Notes under the pieces: model-generated | Database searches by the model: none | What the model was told of the DNA's origin: nothing | What the model saw: only the letters and a program-made list of their open reading frames with translations | Made by a program: the position numbers and the translations under genes | Shown here: in pieces, positions 56,398 to 64,000 of the stretch | Layout of the letters: each line of letters starts with the position of its first letter | Numbering within the stretch: the stretch's first letter is position 1 | Assembly (NCBI RefSeq): GCF_001636845.1 | Contig: NZ_LITT01000063.1 | Span: forward strand, 1-64,000 | Reading direction: 5' to 3' | Length of the DNA: 64,000 nucleotides | Source of the DNA: Clostridium ljungdahlii | Lineage (GTDB): Bacteria > Bacillota > Clostridia > Clostridiales > Clostridiaceae

Positions 56398-57789
56398 ATG
56401 GAAAGCACATTGATAAAATCTCTTTATAGAGAAACTGAAAAATTTGTAGACAAAGATGTTAAAATTTCAGGCTGGATTAGAACCCTAAGAGATTCTAAAT
56501 CATTCGGCTTTATAGAATTAAATGATGGATCATTTTTCAAAAACATTCAAATAGTTTTTGATGAAAAATTGACTAACTTTAAAGAGCTAACAAAATTAGC
56601 TATCAGCTCATCATTATCTATAGAGGGCACCTTGGTTCTTACACCTAATGCAAAACAGCCTTTTGAAATACAGGCCAAGAAAATAACATTAGAAGGTAAT
56701 TCATCTTCAGACTACCCTCTTCAAAAGAAAAGACATACTTTAGAATATCTTAGAACCATCGCTCACTTGAGATCAAGAAGCAATACTTTTTCTGCAGTAT
56801 TTAGAGTTCGTTCTATAGCAGCCTATGCAGTTCATAAATTCTTCCAGGAAAGGGGATTTGTATATGCAAACACACCTTTAATAACTGGAAGTGACTGTGA
56901 AGGTGCTGGAGAAATGTTTAAAGTAACTTCCATGGATTTAAATAACATTCCTAAAAAGGAAGATGGCAGCGTAGACTATTCAAAAGATTTCTTTGGTAAA
57001 GAAACAAATTTAACTGTAAGTGGTCAATTGTCCGCAGAAACTATGGCTCTTGCTTTTAGAAATGTATATACTTTTGGTCCTACTTTTAGAGCAGAGGATT
57101 CAAATACAGCTAGACATGCTGCTGAATTTTGGATGATAGAACCTGAAATGGCCTTTGCTGAATTGAAAGATTATATGGATGTGGCAGAAGAACTAGTAAA
57201 ATATGTAATAAATTACGTGCTTGAAAATGCACCAGAAGAAATGGCCTTTTTCAATTCTTTCATAGATAAAACTTTATTCAATAGATTAGATAATGTAGCT
57301 AATTCAGAATTTGGTAGAATAACTTACACTGAGGCTGTGGATATATTAAAGAAAAGTGGAGCATCATTTGAATATCCAGTAGAGTGGGGTATTGACCTTC
57401 AAACAGAACACGAAAGATATCTAACTGAAAAAGTATTTAAAAAGCCTATATTTGTTACCGATTATCCAAAAGCCATAAAAGCATTCTATATGAGGGAAAA
57501 TGAAGATGGTAAAACAGTTGCAGCTGCAGATCTTTTAGTACCAGGAGTAGGAGAGATAATTGGAGGAAGCCAAAGAGAAGAACGATATAAAGTTCTTGAA
57601 AAAAGAATAGAAGAGCTTGGACTTAATAAAAAGGATTATTGGTGGTACTTGGAACTTAGAAAATATGGAGAAACTAAACATTCCGGTTTTGGCCTTGGGT
57701 TTGAAAGAATACTAATGTATATAACTGGTATGTCTAATATACGAGATGTAATTCCATTTCCTAGAACAACTGGTTCTGCTGAATTTTAA
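56398..57789 (+). CDS. asnS: Asparaginyl-tRNA synthetase
   Basis: Charges tRNA-Asn (one tRNA-Asn gene is at 4578). 463 aa, class IIb: N-terminal OB-fold (about 15-100, [20 protein letters not shown]), motif 2 near [20 protein letters not shown], motif 3 [16 protein letters not shown]. The residues point to AsnRS and not AspRS: the body aligns with bacterial AsnRS and lacks the AspRS GAD insert. ATGGAGGAAAATT precedes the ATG. Confidence 0.96.
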   Translation: MESTLIKSLYRETEKFVDKDVKISGWIRTLRDSKSFGFIELNDGSFFKNIQIVFDEKLTNFKELTKLAISSSLSIEGTLVLTPNAKQPFEIQAKKITLEGNSSSDYPLQKKRHTLEYLRTIAHLRSRSNTFSAVFRVRSIAAYAVHKFFQERGFVYANTPLITGSDCEGAGEMFKVTSMDLNNIPKKEDGSVDYSKDFFGKETNLTVSGQLSAETMALAFRNVYTFGPTFRAEDSNTARHAAEFWMIEPEMAFAELKDYMDVAEELVKYVINYVLENAPEEMAFFNSFIDKTLFNRLDNVANSEFGRITYTEAVDILKKSGASFEYPVEWGIDLQTEHERYLTEKVFKKPIFVTDYPKAIKAFYMRENEDGKTVAAADLLVPGVGEIIGGSQREERYKVLEKRIEELGLNKKDYWWYLELRKYGETKHSGFGLGFERILMYITGMSNIRDVIPFPRTTGSAEF

Positions 57790-57818
57790 TGCACTAATTC
57801 TTAAGGGGGTAATATTGT

Positions 57819-58064
57819 ATGGAAAAAAGAATAGGCGTAGTTGGTATAGTAGTAAACGACCTTGAAAACTCTCCAAAAGTAAATACTATACTTCATTCTT
57901 TTTCAAATATCATAGTAGGAAGATTAGGTATTCCATACAGAGAAAAAAACGTTTCAGTTATATCAGTAATAGTAGACGGTACCTCAGATGAAATAAGTTC
58001 CATGACTGGGAAGTTAGGTAAGCTAGATGGAATAACGGTAAAAACTGCTATAACCAAAAAATAA
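57819..58064 (+). CDS. TM1266-type iron-only hydrogenase system regulator
   Basis: 81 aa with an ACT-like fold: MEKRIGVVGIVVNDLE, HSFSNIIVGRLGIPYREKNV, SVISVIVDGTSDEIS, KLGKLDGITVKTA. It matches the small regulator family first seen as TM1266 in Thermotoga and usually found with [FeFe]-hydrogenase maturation genes. No hydE, hydF, hydG or hydrogenase gene is in this window. AGGGGGTAATATT precedes the ATG, 29 nt after asnS, so it may be co-transcribed with asnS. Confidence 0.82.
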   Translation: MEKRIGVVGIVVNDLENSPKVNTILHSFSNIIVGRLGIPYREKNVSVISVIVDGTSDEISSMTGKLGKLDGITVKTAITKK

Positions 58065-58078
58065 TTTTATTAAATAAG

Positions 58079-58124
58079 AATAAGACTTCTAAAATTTACA
58101 TAAAATTAAGGAAGTCTTATTTTT
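58079..58124 (+). terminator. terminator after the TM1266-like gene
   Basis: AATAAGACTTC, 24-nt loop, GAAGTCTTATT, then TTT. Confidence 0.85.
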
Positions 58125-58204
58125 GTGTTCAAAATATCCTTACATAATAGAATTACTTTGTAAACCTTTTATTTTTGACATCAAAATTACCTTATACGAA
58201 AAAT

Positions 58205-58255
58205 TATAAAAATTTATAAATTTTTATAGTTTTTTTCATTGTAACCGGTTGCACA
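58205..58255 (+). promoter_or_regulatory. AT palindrome and cre-like site upstream of the dUTPase gene
   Basis: A perfect 24-nt all-AT palindrome (58205-58228) is followed by a T-run and then TGTAACCGGTTGCACA (58240-58255). That is a dyad, and its first 14 bases fit the CcpA cre consensus TGWAANCGNTNWCA at 13 positions. It lies about 100 nt before the start of the dUTPase gene. Control by CcpA or another LacI-type protein is inferred. Confidence 0.4.
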
Positions 58256-58356
58256 TTGTTTCAATATTTATTAAATTTCGCTAAAATATAATATGTAGGA
58301 AAAGTCATTGTAAAAAAATTTTATAATAATTATATATAGAGAAAGGCGGCCTATGC

Positions 58357-58821
58357 ATGAATATAGTAAAATTATTTGAATTACAAGAAAATTTAAATAG
58401 CAGAATTAGAAATAACATTTCTATAAAAAAAGATTCTTTAATTTCAAAGGAAACTCTTGCACTTCAAGTAAAGATGGCTGAACTGGCTAATCAAACCCAG
58501 TGTTTTAATTTTTGGAGTAATGATGTAACTGCAAACAATGATTTAATTTTAAAGGAGTATATAAATTCTTTAAATTTTATACTGACTCTAGGACTTGAAA
58601 AAAAATTTACTGATATTAAAATAAACGTAAAAACCAACGATGGAGATATTACATCTCAATTCTTAAATTTATATATTGATATAAACGACTTTATCGTCTG
58701 TTCATCTAAAGATCATTACATAACTTTATTCGAAGATTTTTTGAGTTTAGGATACAGCCTAGGATTTTCCACTAAAACTATAGAAAATGCTTACTATTCT
58801 AAACATTCTGTTCTTATGTAA
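58357..58821 (+). CDS. dUTP diphosphatase, dimeric all-alpha type
   Basis: 154 aa, all helical, matching the dUTPase_2/MazG-like superfamily: LFELQENLNSRI, ELANQTQCFNFWS, KEYINSLNFILTLGLEKKF. The E-x-x-N...W-S pattern and the second D/E pair make the metal site of this fold. It should turn dUTP into dUMP and keep uracil out of DNA, though this fold also cleans other NTPs. GAAAGGCGG precedes the ATG. A cre-like dyad lies upstream and a strong terminator downstream. Confidence 0.82.
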   Translation: MNIVKLFELQENLNSRIRNNISIKKDSLISKETLALQVKMAELANQTQCFNFWSNDVTANNDLILKEYINSLNFILTLGLEKKFTDIKINVKTNDGDITSQFLNLYIDINDFIVCSSKDHYITLFEDFLSLGYSLGFSTKTIENAYYSKHSVLM

Positions 58822-58836
58822 ATAAACTTAACTTCT

Positions 58837-58874
58837 AATATTCTCAAGTGCATAGCCTTGAGAATATTTTTTAC
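58837..58874 (+). terminator. terminator after the dUTPase gene
   Basis: AATATTCTCAAG, 8-nt loop, exact complement, then TTTT. A frame that begins in this loop is not a gene start. Confidence 0.9.
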
Positions 58875-58934
58875 AAACAAAGTTTTAATAATATAGATCT
58901 CCTATGGTTAAACTACTGTAGGAGGCGATACAAA

Positions 58935-59366
58935 TTGTTTGGTATACTTTATTCAATATTAGCAGGAGTAAGCATGAGCATTCAGGGTGTATTTAATACT
59001 AGATTAAGCGATAAATTAGGACTATGGATCACAACTACAATAGTTCAAGGTACTGGGTTTGTAATAGCGCTCCTGTTAACTTTTTTTAGCAAAAAAAACA
59101 CCTTACAAAACATAGGCTGCTGTAAAAAGTTATACCTTTTAGGTGGTATTTTAGGTATAATCATAACAGTAACTGTAATACAAGGCATTAAATTTCTAGG
59201 ACCAACTCATTCTATTGCAATAATTTTAGTTGCTCAACTTGCTACTGCAGCCTTAATTGATTTTTGGGGACTGTTTGATTCCCAGAAAATAAGTTTTACG
59301 ACAAATAAAATAGTAGGATTAATTATGATGGTTTTAGGTATAATAATACTTAAATGGAGGGGCTAG
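58935..59366 (+). CDS. YdcZ/DUF606-family membrane protein
   Basis: 143 aa with four to five hydrophobic helices: LFGILYSILAGVSMSIQG, ITTTIVQGTGFVIALL, LGGILGIIITVTVIQG, IAIILVAQLATAALIDFW, GLIMMVLGIIIL. DUF606/YdcZ proteins are half-size relatives of EamA (drug/metabolite) transporters and often work in pairs; the partner is not here. The frame is open upstream, but the TTG at 58935 is placed correctly behind AGGAGG; the upstream ATG falls in the previous terminator. Confidence 0.82.
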   Translation: MFGILYSILAGVSMSIQGVFNTRLSDKLGLWITTTIVQGTGFVIALLLTFFSKKNTLQNIGCCKKLYLLGGILGIIITVTVIQGIKFLGPTHSIAIILVAQLATAALIDFWGLFDSQKISFTTNKIVGLIMMVLGIIILKWRG

Positions 59367-59463
59367 TCATTTCTAATATATTAGACTAATTAATTAAATA
59401 AATATATAATTAATACAGGATATGTTAAAAGATTAAAGTTACCATTTTGAGGGGGAATTTTTA

Positions 59464-60357
59464 ATGGATTTTAAACAAATAGAGGCTTTTATAAATGTAG
59501 CTAAATTTAAAAGCTTTTCAAAGGCTGCAAATTTCAGTTTTTTATCTCAGCCTGCCATTAGTTCTCACATTTCTATTTTAGAAAAAGAATTAAAAGTATA
59601 CTTATTTGACAGGACTTCTAAAGAGATACGTCTTACTCCTGCAGGAGAATCTTTTCTAAACTTTGCATTAGAACTTTTAGAAATCCGTGACAACGCCATA
59701 TATACGTTAACTAATTTTAATGAAACTATAACTGGTAATTTAAAATTAGCTTCTAGTACTACTCCCTGTAACACCTTAGTTCCTTCCCTAATAGAAAAAT
59801 TTCATAATATACATCCTGATGTAACCTTCGATGTATTAGAATTAAACTCTTCAAAAATAATTGATAACATAATAAAATTTAATTTTGAAATTGGATTAAT
59901 AGGAGAACCTATAGACGATGAAAAAATTGAAAGTTATGAATTAACTAAAGATGAGCTAGTGATTATATCTCATCCTTCCTTTAACTTTCCTGATATTATA
60001 GACATGCCTTCCCTTTTTAAATACAATTTTATATTACGGGAAAAAGGTTCTGCTACAAGAAAGACCTTTGAAGATGCCTTAATAAAAAATGGATATAGCA
60101 CTTCCCACATAACTTCATGTTTAGAAGTAAATAATATAAGCACTCTTATACAATTTGTAAGAAAGGGATTTGGTATAGCTGTAGTTTCAAAGCAAGTACT
60201 TAAAAATTATATATCCCTGGGACTTATAAAGGAAAGTACTATAAAGGATATTCCACTAACTAGATCCATATATCTTATTATAAGTTCTAAAAGATCTCTT
60301 ACTCCAACATCAAAATCATTTTTTAACTTTTGTAAAAAATGTTTTAAGATAGATTAG
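59464..60357 (+). CDS. LysR-family transcriptional regulator
   Basis: 297 aa. N-terminal winged helix-turn-helix (1-60: MDFKQIEAFINVAKFKSFSK, AANFSFLSQPAISSHIS), then a periplasmic-binding-like effector domain (about 90-295). The group is close to CysL/YwfM-type regulators, but the ligand is not clear. Its target is not evident: the neighbour on the left is a YdcZ-like carrier on the same strand, and a subtilase follows. GAGGGGGAATTTTTA precedes the ATG. Confidence 0.85.
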   Translation: MDFKQIEAFINVAKFKSFSKAANFSFLSQPAISSHISILEKELKVYLFDRTSKEIRLTPAGESFLNFALELLEIRDNAIYTLTNFNETITGNLKLASSTTPCNTLVPSLIEKFHNIHPDVTFDVLELNSSKIIDNIIKFNFEIGLIGEPIDDEKIESYELTKDELVIISHPSFNFPDIIDMPSLFKYNFILREKGSATRKTFEDALIKNGYSTSHITSCLEVNNISTLIQFVRKGFGIAVVSKQVLKNYISLGLIKESTIKDIPLTRSIYLIISSKRSLTPTSKSFFNFCKKCFKID

Positions 60358-60469
60358 TATGCTATAGGGGTTTTTTTCCGTAAATTAACTTATACATAAA
60401 ATTTTAACTATAGCACATATACTGTAATAAGCATTATAATATATTGTAATAAATTTTAAGGAGAATAAT

Positions 60470-61669
60470 ATGTTTTCCATAAAAAGCAAATTGGAACTTA
60501 ACCTAAAATTATCAATGGACAAGGGATTGTATAAAACCTACAGAGTTATAATAAAATGTAATTCTCTTGTGGAAACTATAGAAAAAAAAGTAAAGCTGTA
60601 CAACGGTAAAATAATACGTTCAATTCCAATTATAAATTGCATATGTGCCACCTTAACCTCTCGTTCTATAAACAGGATAATAGAATTTCCTCAAGTACGT
60701 TACGTGACAAATGACTGCTGTGCTCTACTATGCGGTAATAATAGCGTACTTGCTTCAAATGGTATAGTATTTGAGGATAACTACAAGCTCACAGGTAAAA
60801 ATGTATGTATAGGGTTAATAGACTCAGGTTCTTACCCTCACCCAGATCTTTTGAATCCTAAAAATAAGATAACAAAATTTGTGGATTTAATAAACTCATA
60901 TAAATATCCCTATGATGACAATGGACATGGTACTTTTATGAGTGGAATTATGTGCGGCAGCGGTATTGAGTCCAAAGGGCTATATAAAGGTATTGCAGAA
61001 AACAGCAGTATTTACTCTATAAAAGCCTTTAATGCTCTAGGTAAAGGCTATGTATCAGATATATTATTTTCACTTCAGCTATTATTGAATGAAAGCTCAG
61101 ATGAAAAAATAAAAATAATTTGCCTTCCCTTTGAACTAGATATGGATAATCATTTCATACTATCCTTATTTGAAAAAATGTTTGAAATAGCTGTTAAATT
61201 AAACATAACAATTATAGTGCCGGCTGGTCACCGAGGTAACCTTCAAGGTAGCATAAAAGGCATTGCCACTTTAAACAATTGTATAACTGCTGCAGGTATT
61301 GATACAACTCTTAAAGATCTTAAGCCCTATAAATACTCTTCCTGCGGTCCTATTAATAAAATTCAAAAACCTGACCTGAGCGCTGCTTGCGTAAATATAT
61401 GTTCTATAAATTCAAATACACAATATATACCCCAGCGAAATGGAGCGAAACTATATCCAAAACCACTTGAAAATCCATATGTATATTATACTGGCACCTC
61501 CTGCGCCGCAGCCTATATAAGTGGTGTATGTGCCTTAATGTATGAAAATAATCCTGACCTCACTTTCAATGATCTAAGTTCTCTTTTAAAAATATCCTGC
61601 AGCCTGCTCAACGTACCAAAATGGTGTCAAGGTTCTGGTATGTTGGATTTAAATAAATTATTGCCTTAA
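60470..61669 (+). CDS. S8 subtilisin-family protease, intracellular
   Basis: 399 aa without a signal peptide. Residues 1-95 look like an inhibitory propeptide. The catalytic triad is D118 (LIDSG), H153 (NGHGTFMSG) and S344 (TGTSCAAAYISG). The oxyanion-hole asparagine, normally in AAGNxG, is replaced by histidine H254 in PAGHRG. The family's usual proline after TSxAA is alanine. It resembles intracellular subtilases and the spore Csp proteases, but family assignment is open. AAGGAGAATAAT precedes the ATG; single gene with a strong terminator. Confidence 0.85.
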   Translation: MFSIKSKLELNLKLSMDKGLYKTYRVIIKCNSLVETIEKKVKLYNGKIIRSIPIINCICATLTSRSINRIIEFPQVRYVTNDCCALLCGNNSVLASNGIVFEDNYKLTGKNVCIGLIDSGSYPHPDLLNPKNKITKFVDLINSYKYPYDDNGHGTFMSGIMCGSGIESKGLYKGIAENSSIYSIKAFNALGKGYVSDILFSLQLLLNESSDEKIKIICLPFELDMDNHFILSLFEKMFEIAVKLNITIIVPAGHRGNLQGSIKGIATLNNCITAAGIDTTLKDLKPYKYSSCGPINKIQKPDLSAACVNICSINSNTQYIPQRNGAKLYPKPLENPYVYYTGTSCAAAYISGVCALMYENNPDLTFNDLSSLLKISCSLLNVPKWCQGSGMLDLNKLLP

Positions 61670-61678
61670 ATATAAAAT

Positions 61679-61715
61679 AACTACAAATGAATAGTTTGAT
61701 CTATTCTTTGTAGTT
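61679..61715. terminator. terminator between converging genes
   Basis: AACTACAAA..GAATAG, loop, CTATTC..TTTGTAGTT. Symmetrical and A/T-rich at both ends, so it may serve both the subtilase and the dehydrogenase. Confidence 0.8.
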
Positions 61716-61742
61716 TATCATTTAACAAAATATAATTTAATT

Positions 61743-62690
61743 CTAATAACCCTTATTTATATCTACTATGTTTACTAACTTGTCTCCTGATGCATACCTT
61801 TTTAGATTATCATATATCATATTAAATCTCCTAGCGTCCACTTGATCCGATACCCAAGAATTATGAGGCGTTATAGTTACATTTTCAAATTTCCAAAAAG
61901 GACTACTTTCATCTAAAGGCTCATTTTCTACCACATCTAAAGCGGCTCCTGCTATTTTCCCATTTTTTATGTTCTCTAGTAAAGCCTTTTCATCTAATAT
62001 AGATCCTCTAGCAATGTTCACTATGTAAACTCCATTTTTCATACTTTTAAATAAGTTTTCATTTACTAAATGATTGGTTTTCTTAGTATAGGGAATAGAC
62101 ACTACTACTATATCAGATAACTTTAACATATCTTCTACATTTTCCAAAGAGAAACACTTATCAAAATGTTCCACATCACTGCCCTTTGTATTTAAGCCTA
62201 AAATTTTTACACCAAATGATTTCAATCTACTTGCCGCTTCTTTAGCTATACTACCTGTACCTATAAATCCTACCGTTTTGTCCCACAATTCCAATATTCC
62301 CATATCCATTTTCCAGATCTTATTTTTTTGCTTTTCATAGAACTTCTGACTGTGCTTTAGCATTTCTAATATCTTTAATACTATCCATTCTCCCATAGGT
62401 ATGCTATATCCACCCTTATTATTAGTCAAAATTATATTTTTCTTCCTAATATCATCCTTGGGAACCTGATCTATTCCAACACTAAAAAGCTGTATCCATT
62501 TTAGCTTGTTCATTTTACCTATATCTAAAGTTTTAAAAGGATCATAGCATAACAAAACCTCTGCATCCTTAAATTCATCCTTATAATACAAATTGTCATC
62601 TTCAACTACTTCTATGTCATATCCCAATCTTTGTATGCCGCTGATACTTTTATTTCCAAAATCACGAGTACACAGTAATTTAATTTCCAT
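61743..62690 (-). CDS. D-2-hydroxyacid dehydrogenase family protein
   Basis: 315 aa. NAD-binding GFIGTGSIAKE (a GxGxxA fingerprint), catalytic arginine in NIARGS, the glutamate in VENEPLD, and the histidine in ITPHNSW. The substrate could be 2-oxoacids such as glyoxylate, hydroxypyruvate or phenylpyruvate and cannot be decided. The frame is open to a GTG at 62699, but GGGGTGA before the ATG at 62690 fits better. It follows accA on the same strand by 38 nt, so it may be read with the acc genes. Confidence 0.87.
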   Translation of the reverse strand: MEIKLLCTRDFGNKSISGIQRLGYDIEVVEDDNLYYKDEFKDAEVLLCYDPFKTLDIGKMNKLKWIQLFSVGIDQVPKDDIRKKNIILTNNKGGYSIPMGEWIVLKILEMLKHSQKFYEKQKNKIWKMDMGILELWDKTVGFIGTGSIAKEAASRLKSFGVKILGLNTKGSDVEHFDKCFSLENVEDMLKLSDIVVVSIPYTKKTNHLVNENLFKSMKNGVYIVNIARGSILDEKALLENIKNGKIAGAALDVVENEPLDESSPFWKFENVTITPHNSWVSDQVDARRFNMIYDNLKRYASGDKLVNIVDINKGY

Positions 62691-62728
62691 AAGACTCACC
62701 CCTATAAAATTAAATAGCTAAAATCCAC

Positions 62729-63574
62729 TTATTCCATAAACTTACCCATTTTTCTAAATTTATTGTACCTTTCCTCGAGTAACTCTTCTTTAGATCTTTT
62801 CCTAAGTATACCTATTTTTTCTATAAGTTCTTCTTTTATGGTGTCGGACATTTTATCTACATCTTTTTGTGCCCCTCCTGCAGGTTCCTTTAATATTTTA
62901 TCTATTATACCGTATTTTTTTAAATCTTGAGCTGTAATTTTCATAATCTCAGCTGCTTCCTTAGCTTTGGAAGCATCTTTCCATAGTATACCTGCAAAAC
63001 CTTCCGGGGTTAAAATAGAATATATAGAATTCTCCAGCATCCAAACTGAATCCGCTACAGCAAAAGCAAGAGCACCTCCGCTTCCACCTTCTCCAACTAT
63101 TATAGATATTATAGGTACTTTTAAATTAAACATCTCCATCAGATTTTTGGCTATTGCCTCTCCCTGTCCTCTTTCCTCTGCTTCCATGCCGCAAAAGGCT
63201 CCAGGCGTATCTACAAAGCATATAATAGGCCTATCAAACTTATCTGCCTGTTTCATGAGTCTTAATCCTTTTCTATATCCGTCAGGCTCCGGCATACCAA
63301 AATTTCTCTTTATATTCTCCTGTGTATTCCTACCTTTTTGCTGGGCCACAATGGTTACAGGCTCACCATTTAACAATCCAATGCCTCCTACTACAGAAGG
63401 ATCATCATTAAAATATCTATCTCCATGAAGCTCCATAAAAGAGTCAAATATTCTATTTATATAATCAAGTGAAGTTGGCCTTTCTATCATTCTAGCTAAA
63501 GTAACTCTATCCCACGCATTTTTACTCTCAAATTTTTTATTAAAAATTTTTTGAACCTTTTCCAATTTTTCCAT
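62729..63574 (-). CDS. accA: Acetyl-CoA carboxylase, carboxyltransferase alpha subunit
   Basis: Moves the carboxyl group from biotin to acetyl-CoA for fatty-acid synthesis, in complex with AccD. About 281 aa. Crotonase-like core with [40 protein letters not shown] and [13 protein letters not shown]. The frame can be read from 63592, but AAAGGAAG is placed for the ATG at 63574. It lies 27 nt after accD on the same strand. The accD-accA order is normal in clostridia. Confidence 0.95.
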   Translation of the reverse strand: MEKLEKVQKIFNKKFESKNAWDRVTLARMIERPTSLDYINRIFDSFMELHGDRYFNDDPSVVGGIGLLNGEPVTIVAQQKGRNTQENIKRNFGMPEPDGYRKGLRLMKQADKFDRPIICFVDTPGAFCGMEAEERGQGEAIAKNLMEMFNLKVPIISIIVGEGGSGGALAFAVADSVWMLENSIYSILTPEGFAGILWKDASKAKEAAEIMKITAQDLKKYGIIDKILKEPAGGAQKDVDKMSDTIKEELIEKIGILRKRSKEELLEERYNKFRKMGKFME

Positions 63575-63601
63575 ATAAGAGCTTCCTTTCATTTAGAAAA
63601 T

Positions 63602-64000
63602 TTACCTATTCCTATTATGAATATACAATATCTTCTTCAAGGTACTCTTTAAATTTTCCCTTGAAACTATACTATCTACAAATCCATGTTTTAATAGAAA
63701 TTCTGCACTTTGAAATCCCTCAGGAAGTTTTTGCTTTATGGTCTGCTCTATTACTCTCTTTCCTGCAAATCCCACAAGTGCTCCAGGTTCTGCTAAAATT
63801 ATATCGCCAAGCATAGCAAAACTTGCTGTAACTCCACCAGTAGTAGGATCTGTAAGAACCGATATATATAAAAGTCCTGCATCATTCAACCTGTTTATAG
63901 CTCCACTTATCTTTGCCATCTGCATTAATGAAAAAATACCTTCCTGCATTCTGGCTCCTCCAGAAGCTGTAAAAATAATTAGAGGTATTTTTAACTCAAT
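63602..64000 (-). CDS. accD: Acetyl-CoA carboxylase, carboxyltransferase beta subunit (partial)
   Basis: The C-terminal 132 residues only; the start and the N-terminal zinc ribbon lie beyond the right edge. The frame is open to base 64000. Visible are [13 protein letters not shown], the classic AccD active-site stretch, and [17 protein letters not shown] and [18 protein letters not shown]. An internal ATG at 63949 is not the start. The pair with accA forms the carboxyltransferase; the biotin carboxylase genes are presumably upstream of accD, outside this window. Confidence 0.95.
   Translation of the reverse strand: MELKIPLIIFTASGGARMQEGIFSLMQMAKISGAINRLNDAGLLYISVLTDPTTGGVTASFAMLGDIILAEPGALVGFAGKRVIEQTIKQKLPEGFQSAEFLLKHGFVDSIVSRENLKSTLKKILYIHNRNR

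Noticed and set aside
58848-58934. Longer N-terminus of the YdcZ-like protein starting with MHSLENIF
   Set aside because: Its ATG falls in the terminator loop of the previous gene and it lacks an SD; AGGAGG is spaced for the TTG at 58935.

Overview
This is a chromosomal window from a Gram-positive, spore-forming anaerobe, almost certainly Clostridium in the strict sense (family Clostridiaceae). The evidence is strong AT-richness, many TTG and GTG starts behind strong AGGAGG-type ribosome sites, clostridial gene families (single-chain GlyRS behind a T-box, DUF1540, TM1266-type regulator, SpoIIE, SpoVB, SpoVT, SpoVG, YabP, YabQ), and the conserved clostridial order pth-mfd-prsA-spoVT-spoVB-mazG-hup-rqcP-yabP-yabQ-divIC-S1 protein-spoIIE-tilS-hpt-ftsH. 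The species cannot be fixed from the sequence alone.

Layout. Positions 1-321 are the 5' end of a 16S rRNA gene on the minus strand; its operon leaves the window to the left. Its leader (about 322-735) carries two tandem 118-nt repeats behind a clear promoter. From 1.0 to 37.0 kb every protein gene is on the minus strand: murD; glyS with its T-box; tRNA-Asn; lysS and greA; an unknown protein, dusB and coaX; ftsH, hpt and tilS; spoIIE; a five-tRNA cluster; the yab/sporulation block; mfd and pth; htrA with a two-component pair; prs, glmU, spoVG and purR. At about 37.1 kb the strand switches at the divergent purR/murC promoter region. From there to 64 kb the strands are mixed: murC, a small membrane protein, tRNA-Pro, a HAD hydrolase, comB, two radical SAM enzymes, a lipoprotein, a YkvI-like transporter, an XRE/S24 regulator, murI, glutamine synthetase, a 2H phosphoesterase, DUF1540, murA, the yycJ/CxxH pair, a SEC-C protein, a DUF4434 surface protein, asnS, a TM1266-like regulator, a dUTPase, a YdcZ-like protein, a LysR regulator, an intracellular subtilase, a D-2-hydroxyacid dehydrogenase, and accA-accD (accD runs off the edge).

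How the genes fit together. Most are housekeeping: translation (GlyRS, LysRS, AsnRS, tRNAs, Pth, TilS, DusB, RqcP), peptidoglycan precursor synthesis (MurA, MurC, MurD, MurI, GlmU), nucleotide supply and sanitation (Prs, Hpt, MazG, dUTPase, PurR), protein quality control (FtsH, HtrA, PrsA) and sporulation. I saw no transposase, phage gene, integron, CRISPR array or toxin-antitoxin pair, and no obvious gene cluster that looks like a new defence or biosynthetic system.

The unusual content is mostly non-coding. (1) A family of fold-back elements whose ends are inverted arrays of in-register heptanucleotides (13858-14243, 39050-39241). (2) A second fold-back family, one full copy fused to the spoVB stop codon (21703-21864) and one internally deleted copy (43705-43762). 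(3) Two genes, DUF1540 and SEC-C, in which a stable hairpin sits between the Shine-Dalgarno sequence and the start codon. (4) Tandem repeats with compensating changes in the rRNA leader. (5) A possible orphan small RNA near 2.65 kb. Several annotated starts were moved to fit the ribosome binding site; this is stated in each entry.
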